A stretch of DNA of 64,000 nucleotides from Ochromonas danica. Taxonomy: Eukaryota; Sar; Chrysophyceae; Chromulinales; Chromulinaceae. Location of the stretch: contig VKHL01000101.1 of the NCBI GenBank assembly GCA_015146655.1, positions 1 through 64,000 of the forward strand, read 5' to 3'. The notes under the pieces were generated by a model. The model did not search any database. It saw nothing but the letters and a program-made list of their open reading frames with translations, and was not told the origin of the DNA. This document shows, one piece after another, positions 1 to 9,919 of the stretch (position 1 is the stretch's first letter; each line of letters starts with the position of its first letter). A program made the translations under genes and the position numbers.

Positions 1-1
1 T

Positions 2-790
2 TCAAGTCAACCCAGTAGTGTTCCTAGTAGTCAGCCATCTTCGGCTCCTACTGGTGAGCCAACTGCTCAACCTTCAGACCAACCTTCTGCTCAACCAAGT
101 AGTCAGCCAAGCGGACAGCCCAGTGTGCAGCCAAGCGGTCAACCGACTAGCCAGCCTTCAAGTCAACCCAGCAGTGTTCCTAGTAGTCAGCCATCTTCGG
201 CTCCTACTGGTGAGCCAACTGCTCAACCTTCAGGCCAACCTTCTGCTCAACCAAGTAGTCAGCCAAGCGGACAGCCCAGTGTACAGCCATCCGGTCAACC
301 TTCCAGTCAGCCTACAGGTCAGCCGAGTAATCAGCCAAGTGGACAACCTTCTAGTCAGCCTTCAAGTCAACCCAGTAGTGTTCCTAGTAGTCAGCCATCT
401 TCGGCTCCTACTGGTGAGCCAACTGCTCAACCTTCAGGCCAACCTTCTGCTCAACCAAGTAGTCAGCCAAGCGGACAGCCCAGTGTGCAGCCAAGCAGTC
501 AACCGACTAGCCAGCCAAGTGGACAACCTTCTAGCCAGCCTTCAAGTCAACCCAGCAGTGTTCCTAGTAGTCAGCCATCTTCGGCTCCTACTGGTGAGCC
601 AACTGCTCAACCTTCAGGCCAACCTTCTGCTCAACCAAGTAGTCAGCCAAGCGGACAGCCCAGTGGTGAACCAACTGCTCAACCTTCCAGTCAATCGAGT
701 GGCCATCCTTCTATGCAGCCGAGTTCTGAAGTGTCTTCTTACCCCTCGACTCAGCCTTCAAGTCGACCTTCTAGTCATTCTAGCGTGGCT
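2..790 (+). repeat. 12-bp coding repeats encoding PSxQ, with higher-order units
   Basis: A four-codon unit (P-S-x-Q and variants such as PSSV, PTGE, PSAQ) is repeated in frame from the left edge to about 790. Longer blocks repeat on top of it: the same anchor begins at 1, 157, 361 and 541, spacings of 156, 204 and 180 bp, all multiples of 12. This fits unequal exchange that preserves frame. It forms an extended Pro/Ser/Gln stalk in the surface protein. Confidence 0.95.
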
Positions 791-3700
791 CCTTCTGTGT
801 TCAACGATTTTCCTCCAAGCTTTCTCCCCACTATGTTTCCGACATTGTCCAATGATGAGTTATCTAAAGTTGGTATTAGAAATGCTGTTTTCAATTTTCA
901 GTCTGATAAAGATGCGGATATTTTGGGCAGTTGCTTCTTATGGAAGAGTTTCTTGCTTAACGATATCTTCATTTCTGCGGTGGATTCGTATCCTATCGAA
1001 GTATCACTTATTGCATTATCTGATTTCCAGTTGTCGGAGCCTGTATCAATCATATGCAACAGTATCCCAATTGTTGGTGCTATATTAGACACTTTAATTC
1101 ATGCATCGGTTAATGTAACTTCCTTCACCTGTAACGATCATGTGTGGTCTGTCGGTCTCTGTGAATTTTCATCGCCTGCCATATGTGTCGATTGTACTGA
1201 TCCTTGTCGTCCACCTAATGATCGCTACTTGAGTCCTTTCCATGTGTCGCCCTGTTCATCAGCTCCTCAGTTTCTGCCTTTTGCAGGCTTCATGTCTTTT
1301 TCTTTCGTTGATCAATTCCCTCCTCCTAAGGTTCTTTCAATGACTACATTGGCCAATGCAACAAGTGTGACTGTTTATGTTGAAATGGATATGGAAGCTG
1401 TTCTGTCGTGTGGAATATTTGACACTTCTGCCTTATTTGATGTTACTCAGGAAGCTATTTTGGTGCAAAATCGACTGGCTTTGTCATATGAAGCTAATAA
1501 TAGTGTCTCGATTGCCTTCGACAACCTGATTCCTCTGACAGGATACAAGGTGTATTGTTTAACTCAAAGTTATACAGGCTACACTTCGATCAGCAATTTA
1601 GATGACATCGAAGGTGGTAGTGTTGTTACGGCAACAACATGTTGCCTGGAAATAGTTGTCAACCTTCGCTCATCTTTACTGTTTGTTGGCGAAGGAAGAA
1701 GTGATGCTGTGCAAGTTTATGTTCGTAACCGGCCAATTTCTTCTGTCAATATTAATCTTGTTGGAGTGATTGAAACCACCGATGGACAAGTTAAGAACAT
1801 CTTCGAAACGTCCTTATCGTTAGACTCTGATCGCTTCGGTGTTTTGCATTTACCGATGCTACCTAGTTATACTGCGAAAGCAGGGATAATCAAGCTTTAT
1901 GCGACAGTACTTGATTTGAACTACAGGATCAAGTTTCATCAGCATGATGTGCCGGTGGATACCTTCTATGATACTTCGAACAACTCATTTGTTGGTAATT
2001 GTTCCATTTTAGTCGCTTCTTCTTCAAGTGCGATTCCTATCCCTACGATTACCAGTGCAGTCTTTTCTATCAATGGAAGCACGGTGATGTTGACATTTAA
2101 TATTGAAACTGATCTTGCAGGTGTAAACTCTCCCGTGTTTGCTTGCAGCAATATTTTGTTCTTTGAAGGGGTAACGGATGCAAACTGTTCCTGGTTATCT
2201 GAGAGCCAGCTTTCCGTTAAGTTGGGTAGTAATCGTAGTTTGAGCTTGGGCGGCTCTATCATGTTGCTTTATGATAGAGTCAGACCCAAATGCGTATACT
2301 CTTCAGACATTTGTTCTGCTTGGCCTTCTAATTCTGCTCAGAGCGTTACGATCACGGGAGATGTGATTGAACAGCCGGTAGTTTCTATCAGTGGTCCTCA
2401 GATAGTTCAACTGGGCAATCCTGTCTTTTTGGATTTATCTTATTCAACTGGATCAACGGGTCGCCAATGGAAGAGTGTAAATATTTCTGTTTATTCGACG
2501 CGCAAGGTGAACACTGAGCTAGATTCTTTTGTAAGTTCCATATTCTATGATTACAAACCCATTGAAATTGCGGGTGCTTTATTTAAATCATCTGGAAGCT
2601 ACAATTTTGTGGTCAAAATGTGCAATGTGTTTGATAAATGTGGCTATTCCACATTTATGGTAACGTTGACGACGGAATTCTCTGTTCCGTATTCCACTAT
2701 GCTTGCTGCCCAAAGTAGATCTGCCTATACTGAAGACACGATAGAGTGTATTGTGCGTGGAGCTTCGCTGGTTAACAATTCTTCAAATGAGTTGATTTAT
2801 GCTTGGGAGGTACGACAGAATGGTGTTGTTCAATCCAGCCATTTCGAATCGAATCAAGCTTCCTTCAAGCTGTATCCTTACACTTTAATCCCCAATGCGG
2901 TTTATCAAATTACTGCATTAATCTTCGACCCTCTTGTAGGTATGCCTGTATCATCTCGCCAGTTGGTGCATGTACGTCAAGGACCTCTAGTGGCACAGAT
3001 CGCTGGCGGACCAGTTCAAACATTACTATCAGGCGAAGGTCTAGTATTAGATGCAAGTAGCAGCTATGATGCTGATCAACCATCTGCGTTGTTCAATGGC
3101 TATGGTGCAGGGCTTAAATACGAATGGGTTTGTATTGGTGAACAGCCAGCTGTCACTGATGGTTGCTATGTTGACATTCTGTCTTCCAAAACATCGCCTT
3201 CTATAGTTATTTCTGCCTCTTCTGGAATCGCTAATACGACCTCTTTGTTTTTTGTGAGTATCAGAAAAGATAATCGCCATGCTGAAGCACATGTGCGAGT
3301 TAAAGTAGTTTCTTCTTTGGTCTCTCAAGTGCAATTTTTGCAACCATCAACATCTTCGATGTTTAATATCGATAATGAGATGGTTCTTCAAATGCAGGTT
3401 GCTAATCCAACGGGATACTATTTGGACCTCGCGATTTTTGAAAGTGGATTTCAGACCGATTCGTTTGTTCTGCAAACAAATCAGCTTGATGCAACAGCAC
3501 CCGTATTTTACTATAAGCTGTCCGCATACGCATTGTCTGGGGACAAGACGTACACTTTCCGTGCCAGAGAGAGCGGTTCTTCGCTCAGCCACTCATGGGC
3601 TACTCTGTCTGTCGTTACCAACGCTCCTCCACAACCTGGAGAATTCGACGTTTTAATCGGCGATAATCAGAAGAATGCAAGTCATATGCTGCGGGGTCGT

Positions 3701-6700
3701 TTCTGGGAAGACATCCACATCCCCATCTCGTATTCTTTCGGCTATTATTCTAGTTCCGACGTTAAGATATTGGTACAGTTGAAATCTCAGCAGAGTTTTG
3801 CTTTCGCCCAACTTCTTTCTCTATCTAGTAATGTGACATGCTTTATGGATGTGTACGACAACTATGGAGCTGTTCAGCGCGTGAATCGTACTATAACCCT
3901 GTCCTCCAATCACTCTCATAATAGTGCTGACGTTGCCTCCTTATCAGAGAAGCTGTTTTCTCATCCTTTAAATGATGATCTCTTCTCTATTGCAAACGGC
4001 ATTCTATATTTTGAGCAAGCTAACTGTACCTTAGCTCCTAACTGTCGAGCGATGCATCGTTTTGAATGCAAATCAACCGCTCATACTTGTGGAGCGTGCT
4101 TGGATGGCTTTATTGGTGTATCTGGAGACGACAATACGATTTGCTTGACTCCATCCGATGCTGAAGTTTTATCATACGACAGCTTATGCTCCTCGAACGA
4201 TGATTGTCCATCTTTAACCTTTTGCTATTCCTCCAGATGCGCGCCTATTCCAAAACCGTGCGACTCTCGATTTTGCTCCAACAATGGAATGTGCAAGTAC
4301 GTTGATAACATCAATGGAGAAGTATTATCCAATTGCTCGATTGTTGATTCTTTCTGTAGTGCGATTTGCTCTTGCAACGATGGTTTTAGTGGTGATCGAT
4401 GCCAGTATACCTCATCTGAGTTTAGCAAGGCAATTCAATTAAAGAGTGATTTGTCCCAATTATTCTATGGACCTTCAAGCGAACTATTGTTGAACAGTCG
4501 TCTATCGAGTATTATCCTGGAGGAGTTGGCGGAAGTTGCCAGGATTCCAAGTTTGCTTTCTGAAACTACTGTCCTGGCGATTCAAAACGTGAGCTCGTCT
4601 CTTTTATCTGTGATGGCTCTTTCCAACCCTACGTTTGAAGAGTTGATACCTTCACTCTTACTGGTTGATCGTATACAAGGTGTTAACGACTGGAGTAACT
4701 CAACTGGGAATTCTTCAGCGGTAACTACTTTATTGGGAGCGACCAGTGATATCATTTTCAACAACGTCATTCCAGACATCGACGCTGACGAATTCGCTGG
4801 TAATTCTATTCGTGCCTCATTTTCAGCTGTGAGTGTTGAGGAAGAGCTCAATATGAAAGTGCCCAGATCTGACATAGAGGCATTATTCGATCTTCCGCAA
4901 GGCAAAGGTTCTGTTCTCTCATATAGCAACAGCGATTCTACGCAGGCTTTAGCCGTTAGTATGCAATCTTTCACCAGTCGCTCGATAACTTCTCCACAAT
5001 GGCGCACGACCTCTCTACCGGTGCGTATTAGTTATGATCCTTCCATATCTTGCTCCACTTTTGATTGTAGCTTGGACATAACTCTCTACAACAAGAGGCC
5101 TGAGCAGTATTTCAAGCCAACGATTGAAGAATTCAATGTTACCTGTGCTCTCAATGTTGAAAAGATTTATACGTTTTCGTGCTTGGATGGGTCATCATTG
5201 GAGCTTTACTGCACAGGAGGTTATAGTGGAGTTCTGGTGGGTATCTGCCCCTATAATGCAACTATGCCCGTATGTGCAAAAATTGTGGAAAATGTTGTCA
5301 GTCCTGATGAGTGCTCAACTCTGGATTATAATGCTGACGCAGTTCGCTGTCGTTGTAACTTAGCTGCTTCTGCAGCTACTCAGAGAAGACTTTCTACTGC
5401 GAGTTTTATCAATTCTTTGGACGTCGTTGTAACAACCCAAGTTCAAACAGTGGCTGCATATGTTGGTGAGCCTATTGTTCCAACAGCACAACCAACTTAT
5501 CAACCACAGTATCCACACATTGGTTTAATCATCCAGACATACATCCATCTATCCAATGTGACAGCCAATATAACTTCCATTGAAGGAAAGGCTCTGAAAA
5601 CTTCTTTGTACTCGGTGCTACGCCAGAACATTTCTGACGTTGTAGTGGAATATGTAAATGCATCATCGGTCGACCTATTCGAGCGTTCATCGACTGTTCT
5701 ATTAGAGTCTTCGATGAGTTTTTCGCGCTTCTGTTCATTAGAAGAGGCTTTCGCATTTTATGTGGCAGTTGTAAACCATGGAGTTGTAGCAACTGAGTTA
5801 TTCAACAACTATATGCACGTTTTAGCTACTGATGCAGCTGTTGAGAACTTGTTGGAAGCTTTCGCTGATGATACTCATTCTCTCATCACACAATCTTCCA
5901 TCATCCCAACATCTACTGCGTATTGCGCAGCTTTGTCTGATACACCTTCACCAACTCCCATGCCAACCGCTTCATCAGGTACTTCCAGCTCAAACTCTGG
6001 CGTTGACAATGTTGGAGCTACAACCACTTCGAATGGACTTCTAAAGAGTCCAAGCACTTTATTGTCTTATTTGGGTATTTTAGCGGTGTTTGTGTTCATT
6101 ACCATTGCTTACATTATTCTTTCCAACCGAAGAAGTAAGATTATGACTTGGCTCTTTGGTTGGTCAAATGAAGGCCACCAACATAAAGACCGTACCCTCA
6201 ATCTTCAAGGACTCCATGTCGGCCATGTTAAAGGGGGCGAATCGGAGTTTTCTCCTGTGCAGCGATCACCGAAGCTATCCATGAACGACCAGTCCTACGA
6301 ATATAACATTTCGACGGTAGCATCTCCACCTCCCATTTACCAAACCACTCCCTATCCGTATGATGATGAATCCGAAGGTCTGTCACCTAATCATGCCAGT
6401 CTTTTCGGAATTGAACATTTAGCTTCAATCAATAAGTCCGAGCCAAGGAATCGCAATATCGGTCAGTTACGAGCATTAGGACAGCATGGTGGACAAGGGT
6501 CAGAGGCTTCTGATGTTGGTGACTCTGGAATGAGTGGAGATGGTCATGTGTCAGAGTCTCATGAGCCTTCTCGTACATCCTTCTCTCGCTTGTTGAACAT
6601 GTCCATGCCAAAGAAGGGTGCTAAGGATCGCAGCATCTTAGGATTGCGTTCTCTGGGAGAAGGCAAACCTGAGGGTTCTCTGGAAGATGTAACTGAGGAG

Positions 6701-8641
6701 GTCGGCTCTGTTTCGACCAGCAAATCAGATCCAAGGAATCGCAATGTCGGCGAGTTACGAGCATTAGGACAGCATGGTGGACAAGGGTCAGAGGCTTCTG
6801 ATGTTGGTGACTCTGGAATGAGCGGAGATGGTCATGTGTCAGAGTCTCATGAGCCTTCTCGTACATCCTTCTCTCGCTTGTTGAACATGTCCATGCCAAA
6901 GAAGGGTGCTAAGGATCGCAGCATCTTAGGATTGCGTTCTCTGGGAGAAGGCAAACCTGAGGGTTCTCTGGAAGATGTAACTGAGGAGGTCGGCTCTGTT
7001 TCGACCAGCAAATCAGATCCAAGGAATCGCAATGTCGGCGAGTTACGAGCATTAGGACAGCATGGTGGACAAGGGTCAGAGGCTTCTGATGTTGGTGACT
7101 CTGGAATGAGCGGAGATGGTCATGTGTCAGAGTCTCATGAGCCTTCTCGTACATCCTTCTCTCGCTTGTTGAACATGTCCATGCCAAAGAAGGGTGCTAA
7201 GGATCGCAGCATCTTAGGATTGCGTTCTCTGGGAGAAGGCAAACCTGAGGGTTCTCTGGAAGATGTAACTGAGGAGGTCGGCTCTGTTTCGACCAGCAAA
7301 TCAGATCCAAGGAATCGCAATGTCGGCGAGTTACGAGCATTAGGACAGCATGGTGGACAAGGGTCAGAGGCTTCTGATGTTGGTGACTCTGGAATGAGTG
7401 GAGATGGTCATGTGTCAGAGTCTCATGAGCCTTCTCGTACATCCTTCTCTCGCTTGTTGAACATGTCCATGCCAAAGAAGGGTGCTAAGGATCGCAGCAT
7501 CTTAGGATTGCGTTCTCTGGGAGAAGGCAAACCTGAGGGTTCTCTGGAAGATGTAACTGAGGAGGTCGGCTCTGTTTCGACCAGCAAATCAGATCCAAGG
7601 AATCGCAATGTCGGCGAGTTACGAGCATTAGGACAGCATGGTGGACAAGGGTCAGAGGCTTCTGATGTTGGTGACTCTGGAATGAGCGGAGATGGTCATG
7701 TGTCAGAGTCTCATGAGCCTTCTCGTACATCCTTCTCTCGCTTGTTGAACATGTCCATGCCAAAGAAGGGTGCTAAGGATCGCAGCATCTTAGGATTGCG
7801 TTCTCTGGGAGAAGGCAAACCTGAGGGTTCTCTGGAAGATGCTTTGACAGGTGAATCTACTGTAACATCTGTCGAAAGTCATCGTGATGCGCGCGTTAGT
7901 GAAGGCATTTCTCCTTTTGGTTTTGGACTGGCCAAGAAAAAGAAGCGGTTAATTGGCGACCTTGAAACGTTGGCTAGTCGTGGCTATCAGTACGATGAAG
8001 CTCAAGATGGTTCGTTGATTGGTCGATCACAGTCAGATGCTAGCGATCAATATAACGCACCCGATGAGAGTGTTGTCCCAGTCAGAAGGTTCTCTGTATC
8101 CGCTGCGTTGGGATTGGAAAACAACAAAAAGAAAGCGATCAATCTACAATCTTTGAACACTGGTGGCCGATTAGCATTACATGGTGAAGGTGCTGCTAAT
8201 AATCCCAGTTTCTTCCGCACTTCTTCTCAAGAAAGCATGGATTTAGCAACCCAAGATTCTCCCTCGAATAAGGTCACGAACCCAGGCGATAATCTCAGCG
8301 CAGTTGATGAGCGTGTTGCCGCTGTCGATAATAATCAATTGTCAGGTGGAGTTGCGGGAACTCCTGTTCCTGTGACTGTGGGACCACCTGCTTTGACGCA
8401 GACAAATCGCTCCAATCGGGGGTATTCTCTCTCATCAGCGCTGGGTCTTCCGTTTGCTACCAAGAAGAATAATGCTATGCAATTGCAGACGTTGAGTAGT
8501 ACTGCAGGTCGTCCATCGCGAAGCTTGACATCTTCACATAATGTCAGCTTTTATCGTTCAGAGTCATCCGAGAAATTAGATTCGAATGAAGTGAGAGGAA
8601 TTGATTCGGAAGAAAAAGATATAGCATCAGACACTGTGTAA
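2..8641 (+). CDS. Giant PSxQP / REJ-like / EGF single-pass surface receptor (5' partial)
   Basis: The reading frame is open to the left edge from base 2, so the start lies outside; 2879 residues are visible. In order: a PSxQP repeat stalk (about residues 1-265); a long N-glycosylation-rich ectodomain with PKD/REJ-type sequence (GPxQTLLSGEGLVLDASSS near residue 1005, then YEWVC); Cys-rich and EGF-like modules around residues 1360-1470 (CDSRFCSNNGMC); a Cys segment ending CRCNL near 1783 that resembles a degenerate GPS; one transmembrane helix near 2019-2042 (nt 6058-6130) followed by NRRSK; and a cytoplasmic tail of about 840 residues with five copies of a 96-residue repeat. REJ/EGF ectodomains are known from polycystin and sperm-receptor families, but the multi-pass channel part is absent here. 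Role in adhesion or cell recognition is inference. No intron is needed. The stop is TAA at 8639-8641. Confidence 0.85.
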   Translation, partial: SSQPSSVPSSQPSSAPTGEPTAQPSDQPSAQPSSQPSGQPSVQPSGQPTSQPSSQPSSVPSSQPSSAPTGEPTAQPSGQPSAQPSSQPSGQPSVQPSGQPSSQPTGQPSNQPSGQPSSQPSSQPSSVPSSQPSSAPTGEPTAQPSGQPSAQPSSQPSGQPSVQPSSQPTSQPSGQPSSQPSSQPSSVPSSQPSSAPTGEPTAQPSGQPSAQPSSQPSGQPSGEPTAQPSSQSSGHPSMQPSSEVSSYPSTQPSSRPSSHSSVAPSVFNDFPPSFLPTMFPTLSNDELSKVGIRNAVFNFQSDKDADILGSCFLWKSFLLNDIFISAVDSYPIEVSLIALSDFQLSEPVSIICNSIPIVGAILDTLIHASVNVTSFTCNDHVWSVGLCEFSSPAICVDCTDPCRPPNDRYLSPFHVSPCSSAPQFLPFAGFMSFSFVDQFPPPKVLSMTTLANATSVTVYVEMDMEAVLSCGIFDTSALFDVTQEAILVQNRLALSYEANNSVSIAFDNLIPLTGYKVYCLTQSYTGYTSISNLDDIEGGSVVTATTCCLEIVVNLRSSLLFVGEGRSDAVQVYVRNRPISSVNINLVGVIETTDGQVKNIFETSLSLDSDRFGVLHLPMLPSYTAKAGIIKLYATVLDLNYRIKFHQHDVPVDTFYDTSNNSFVGNCSILVASSSSAIPIPTITSAVFSINGSTVMLTFNIETDLAGVNSPVFACSNILFFEGVTDANCSWLSESQLSVKLGSNRSLSLGGSIMLLYDRVRPKCVYSSDICSAWPSNSAQSVTITGDVIEQPVVSISGPQIVQLGNPVFLDLSYSTGSTGRQWKSVNISVYSTRKVNTELDSFVSSIFYDYKPIEIAGALFKSSGSYNFVVKMCNVFDKCGYSTFMVTLTTEFSVPYSTMLAAQSRSAYTEDTIECIVRGASLVNNSSNELIYAWEVRQNGVVQSSHFESNQASFKLYPYTLIPNAVYQITALIFDPLVGMPVSSRQLVHVRQGPLVAQIAGGPVQTLLSGEGLVLDASSSYDADQPSALFNGYGAGLKYEWVCIGEQPAVTDGCYVDILSSKTSPSIVISASSGIANTTSLFFVSIRKDNRHAEAHVRVKVVSSLVSQVQFLQPSTSSMFNIDNEMVLQMQVANPTGYYLDLAIFESGFQTDSFVLQTNQLDATAPVFYYKLSAYALSGDKTYTFRARESGSSLSHSWATLSVVTNAPPQPGEFDVLIGDNQKNASHMLRGRFWEDIHIPISYSFGYYSSSDVKILVQLKSQQSFAFAQLLSLSSNVTCFMDVYDNYGAVQRVNRTITLSSNHSHNSADVASLSEKLFSHPLNDDLFSIANGILYFEQANCTLAPNCRAMHRFECKSTAHTCGACLDGFIGVSGDDNTICLTPSDAEVLSYDSLCSSNDDCPSLTFCYSSRCAPIPKPCDSRFCSNNGMCKYVDNINGEVLSNCSIVDSFCSAICSCNDGFSGDRCQYTSSEFSKAIQLKSDLSQLFYGPSSELLLNSRLSSIILEELAEVARIPSLLSETTVLAIQNVSSSLLSVMALSNPTFEELIPSLLLVDRIQGVNDWSNSTGNSSAVTTLLGATSDIIFNNVIPDIDADEFAGNSIRASFSAVSVEEELNMKVPRSDIEALFDLPQGKGSVLSYSNSDSTQALAVSMQSFTSRSITSPQWRTTSLPVRISYDPSISCSTFDCSLDITLYNKRPEQYFKPTIEEFNVTCALNVEKIYTFSCLDGSSLELYCTGGYSGVLVGICPYNATMPVCAKIVENVVSPDECSTLDYNADAVRCRCNLAASAATQRRLSTASFINSLDVVVTTQVQTVAAYVGEPIVPTAQPTYQPQYPHIGLIIQTYIHLSNVTANITSIEGKALKTSLYSVLRQNISDVVVEYVNASSVDLFERSSTVLLESSMSFSRFCSLEEAFAFYVAVVNHGVVATELFNNYMHVLATDAAVENLLEAFADDTHSLITQSSIIPTSTAYCAALSDTPSPTPMPTASSGTSSSNSGVDNVGATTTSNGLLKSPSTLLSYLGILAVFVFITIAYIILSNRRSKIMTWLFGWSNEGHQHKDRTLNLQGLHVGHVKGGESEFSPVQRSPKLSMNDQSYEYNISTVASPPPIYQTTPYPYDDESEGLSPNHASLFGIEHLASINKSEPRNRNIGQLRALGQHGGQGSEASDVGDSGMSGDGHVSESHEPSRTSFSRLLNMSMPKKGAKDRSILGLRSLGEGKPEGSLEDVTEEVGSVSTSKSDPRNRNVGELRALGQHGGQGSEASDVGDSGMSGDGHVSESHEPSRTSFSRLLNMSMPKKGAKDRSILGLRSLGEGKPEGSLEDVTEEVGSVSTSKSDPRNRNVGELRALGQHGGQGSEASDVGDSGMSGDGHVSESHEPSRTSFSRLLNMSMPKKGAKDRSILGLRSLGEGKPEGSLEDVTEEVGSVSTSKSDPRNRNVGELRALGQHGGQGSEASDVGDSGMSGDGHVSESHEPSRTSFSRLLNMSMPKKGAKDRSILGLRSLGEGKPEGSLEDVTEEVGSVSTSKSDPRNRNVGELRALGQHGGQGSEASDVGDSGMSGDGHVSESHEPSRTSFSRLLNMSMPKKGAKDRSILGLRSLGEGKPEGSLEDALTGESTVTSVESHRDARVSEGISPFGFGLAKKKKRLIGDLETLASRGYQYDEAQDGSLIGRSQSDASDQYNAPDESVVPVRRFSVSAALGLENNKKKAINLQSLNTGGRLALHGEGAANNPSFFRTSSQESMDLATQDSPSNKVTNPGDNLSAVDERVAAVDNNQLSGGVAGTPVPVTVGPPALTQTNRSNRGYSLSSALGLPFATKKNNAMQLQTLSSTAGRPSRSLTSSHNVSFYRSESSEKLDSNEVRGIDSEEKDIASDTV
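6437..7840 (+). repeat. Five 288-bp near-identical in-frame tandem repeats
   Basis: Units begin at 6437, 6725, 7013, 7301 and 7589, exactly 288 bp (96 codons) apart; the fifth diverges at about 7840, some 36 bp before a full unit. The copies differ by only a few bases (the first reads NIGQL where the others read NVGEL). Each unit carries two short basic/hydrophobic motifs (RNRNxGxLRAL and KDRSILGLRSL) separated by Ser/Gly-rich acidic sequence. It lies in the predicted cytoplasmic tail. Near identity means recent expansion or homogenisation. Confidence 0.97.
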
Positions 8642-9919
8642 ATGCGGCAACCAGTGCGGAGATTGAAGATTAACTATAACTATAACTATCATAATAATAA
8701 CTATAATAAAGCAATATTGATATAATACTATTTAAATAAGAAAATGATCATGAGAGTTAATCAGAGTTCGTCAGCTTTATTCTACTTATGGATATCATTA
8801 CTTCAACCTAACTATATTAGTATTATGTGTCATTCTTAATTCCTCTCTTCTTTTAAATAAAGATAGAAAGAAAAGGGAATTAAGGTTGATTGGCATTAAT
8901 ACGATAAAATATAAAAAAATTGATATCAAAGAGTTTTTGATCAAAGGAGTAATAAATTAAAAGAAAAAAAGAAAAAAAAGGAATATATAACAAAAAAACA
9001 AAGAAAAAGAAAAGGTGTTGAAGTTTTACAAAGAATATTATTGAAAAAGTAAAATAGTAGATTGATAGTATGATTGATTGATTTTGTTTGATAATATTAT
9101 TTTAGGTAAAATGATAAAATAATTAATAGTTGAGATGTTGTTCTCATTGTAGCTGATCATGTTTGGTGTAACCATAAGTAAGAATAAAGCTGATTGAATA
9201 ATTTTTTTTGCAACCTTTATCCAAATATATATTATAAATCTTATATATTTGTAGATTGTAGAATCTTAGCTTCTCGTTTGCATAATTTTCTTATATTTCA
9301 TTTATCTTACATACGTACCAGTAATATACAGCGTGTATCTAATTCTTCGCTGTGATCACCAAACAATCACTATCACTACTGTACTTACATATGTACCAGT
9401 AATTTACATTCATCCTTACTGATCATCCAACAATCACATGTTCATACCGTAAAAACGCGATGTTATGTTATGTTGTGCACCTTTGCACTCAAACAAGTCA
9501 ACCTTGCAGTTGAAGTGGGAGCCCGTTTCCGGGACCCCTTCGGCAGTGTGGAGTGCAAGGCTTTTGTCCTCGCACTGGAGTGTTGGGGTGAGTGCTGGAG
9601 GGAGAGTGCAGTGCAGTGGCAGTGCCATACACATACACAGTGAGTGAGTGCCACAGCCTGTGCTGCCCTGGCGTGGTCGCTCTTGTTCTGTCTGCTACTA
9701 TCACTTGAGTGAGACGTCTTTCCACACGAATTAATCAAGCTTTTAAGGTAGTTATTCTCTTTCTGATTTCTCTTCGTGTCTTTTCTGTTTGGATTGTTGT
9801 ATTTGATATGTGCCCTTTTTTGATCATAAATACTATAATAAAGATTTTCTAGATTAGTCTTCTTTTACACCACCTTGTCTGGAAGTTGCACTAACAAACG
9901 AATTGTTCTTATTCAGAAT
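8642..9919. other. Intergenic, AT-rich, with a GC-richer island before SDHA
   Basis: No convincing gene. 8642-9300 is very AT-rich with A-tracts, consistent with the 3' flank of the receptor gene. 9307-9437 holds two diverged copies of a roughly 60-bp unit. 9480-9720 is noticeably GC-richer, with AGTGCAGTG and GTGAGTGAGTG words, and probably belongs to the SDHA promoter or 5' leader. Short open frames here on both strands overlap each other and show no family motif. Confidence 0.6.
9307..9437 (+). repeat. Diverged two-copy direct repeat
   Basis: Unit 1 (9307-9370) and unit 2 (9385-9437) both start TTACATAyGTACCAGTAAT and both end with TGATCA followed within a few bases by CAACAATCAC or AACAATCAC. 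The middles differ in length. It lies upstream of SDHA; function unknown. Confidence 0.7.

Noticed and set aside
18-1088. 356-codon frame overlapping the PSxQP repeats
   Set aside because: Shifted reading of the 12-bp repeat; starts without ATG and stops in unique sequence of the true gene.
6429-7763. Series of repeated 60-92 codon minus-strand frames
   Set aside because: Antisense readings of the 288-bp repeats.
9434-9738. Overlapping short frames upstream of SDHA on both strands
   Set aside because: Low complexity, mutually overlapping, no family motif; better seen as promoter or leader sequence.
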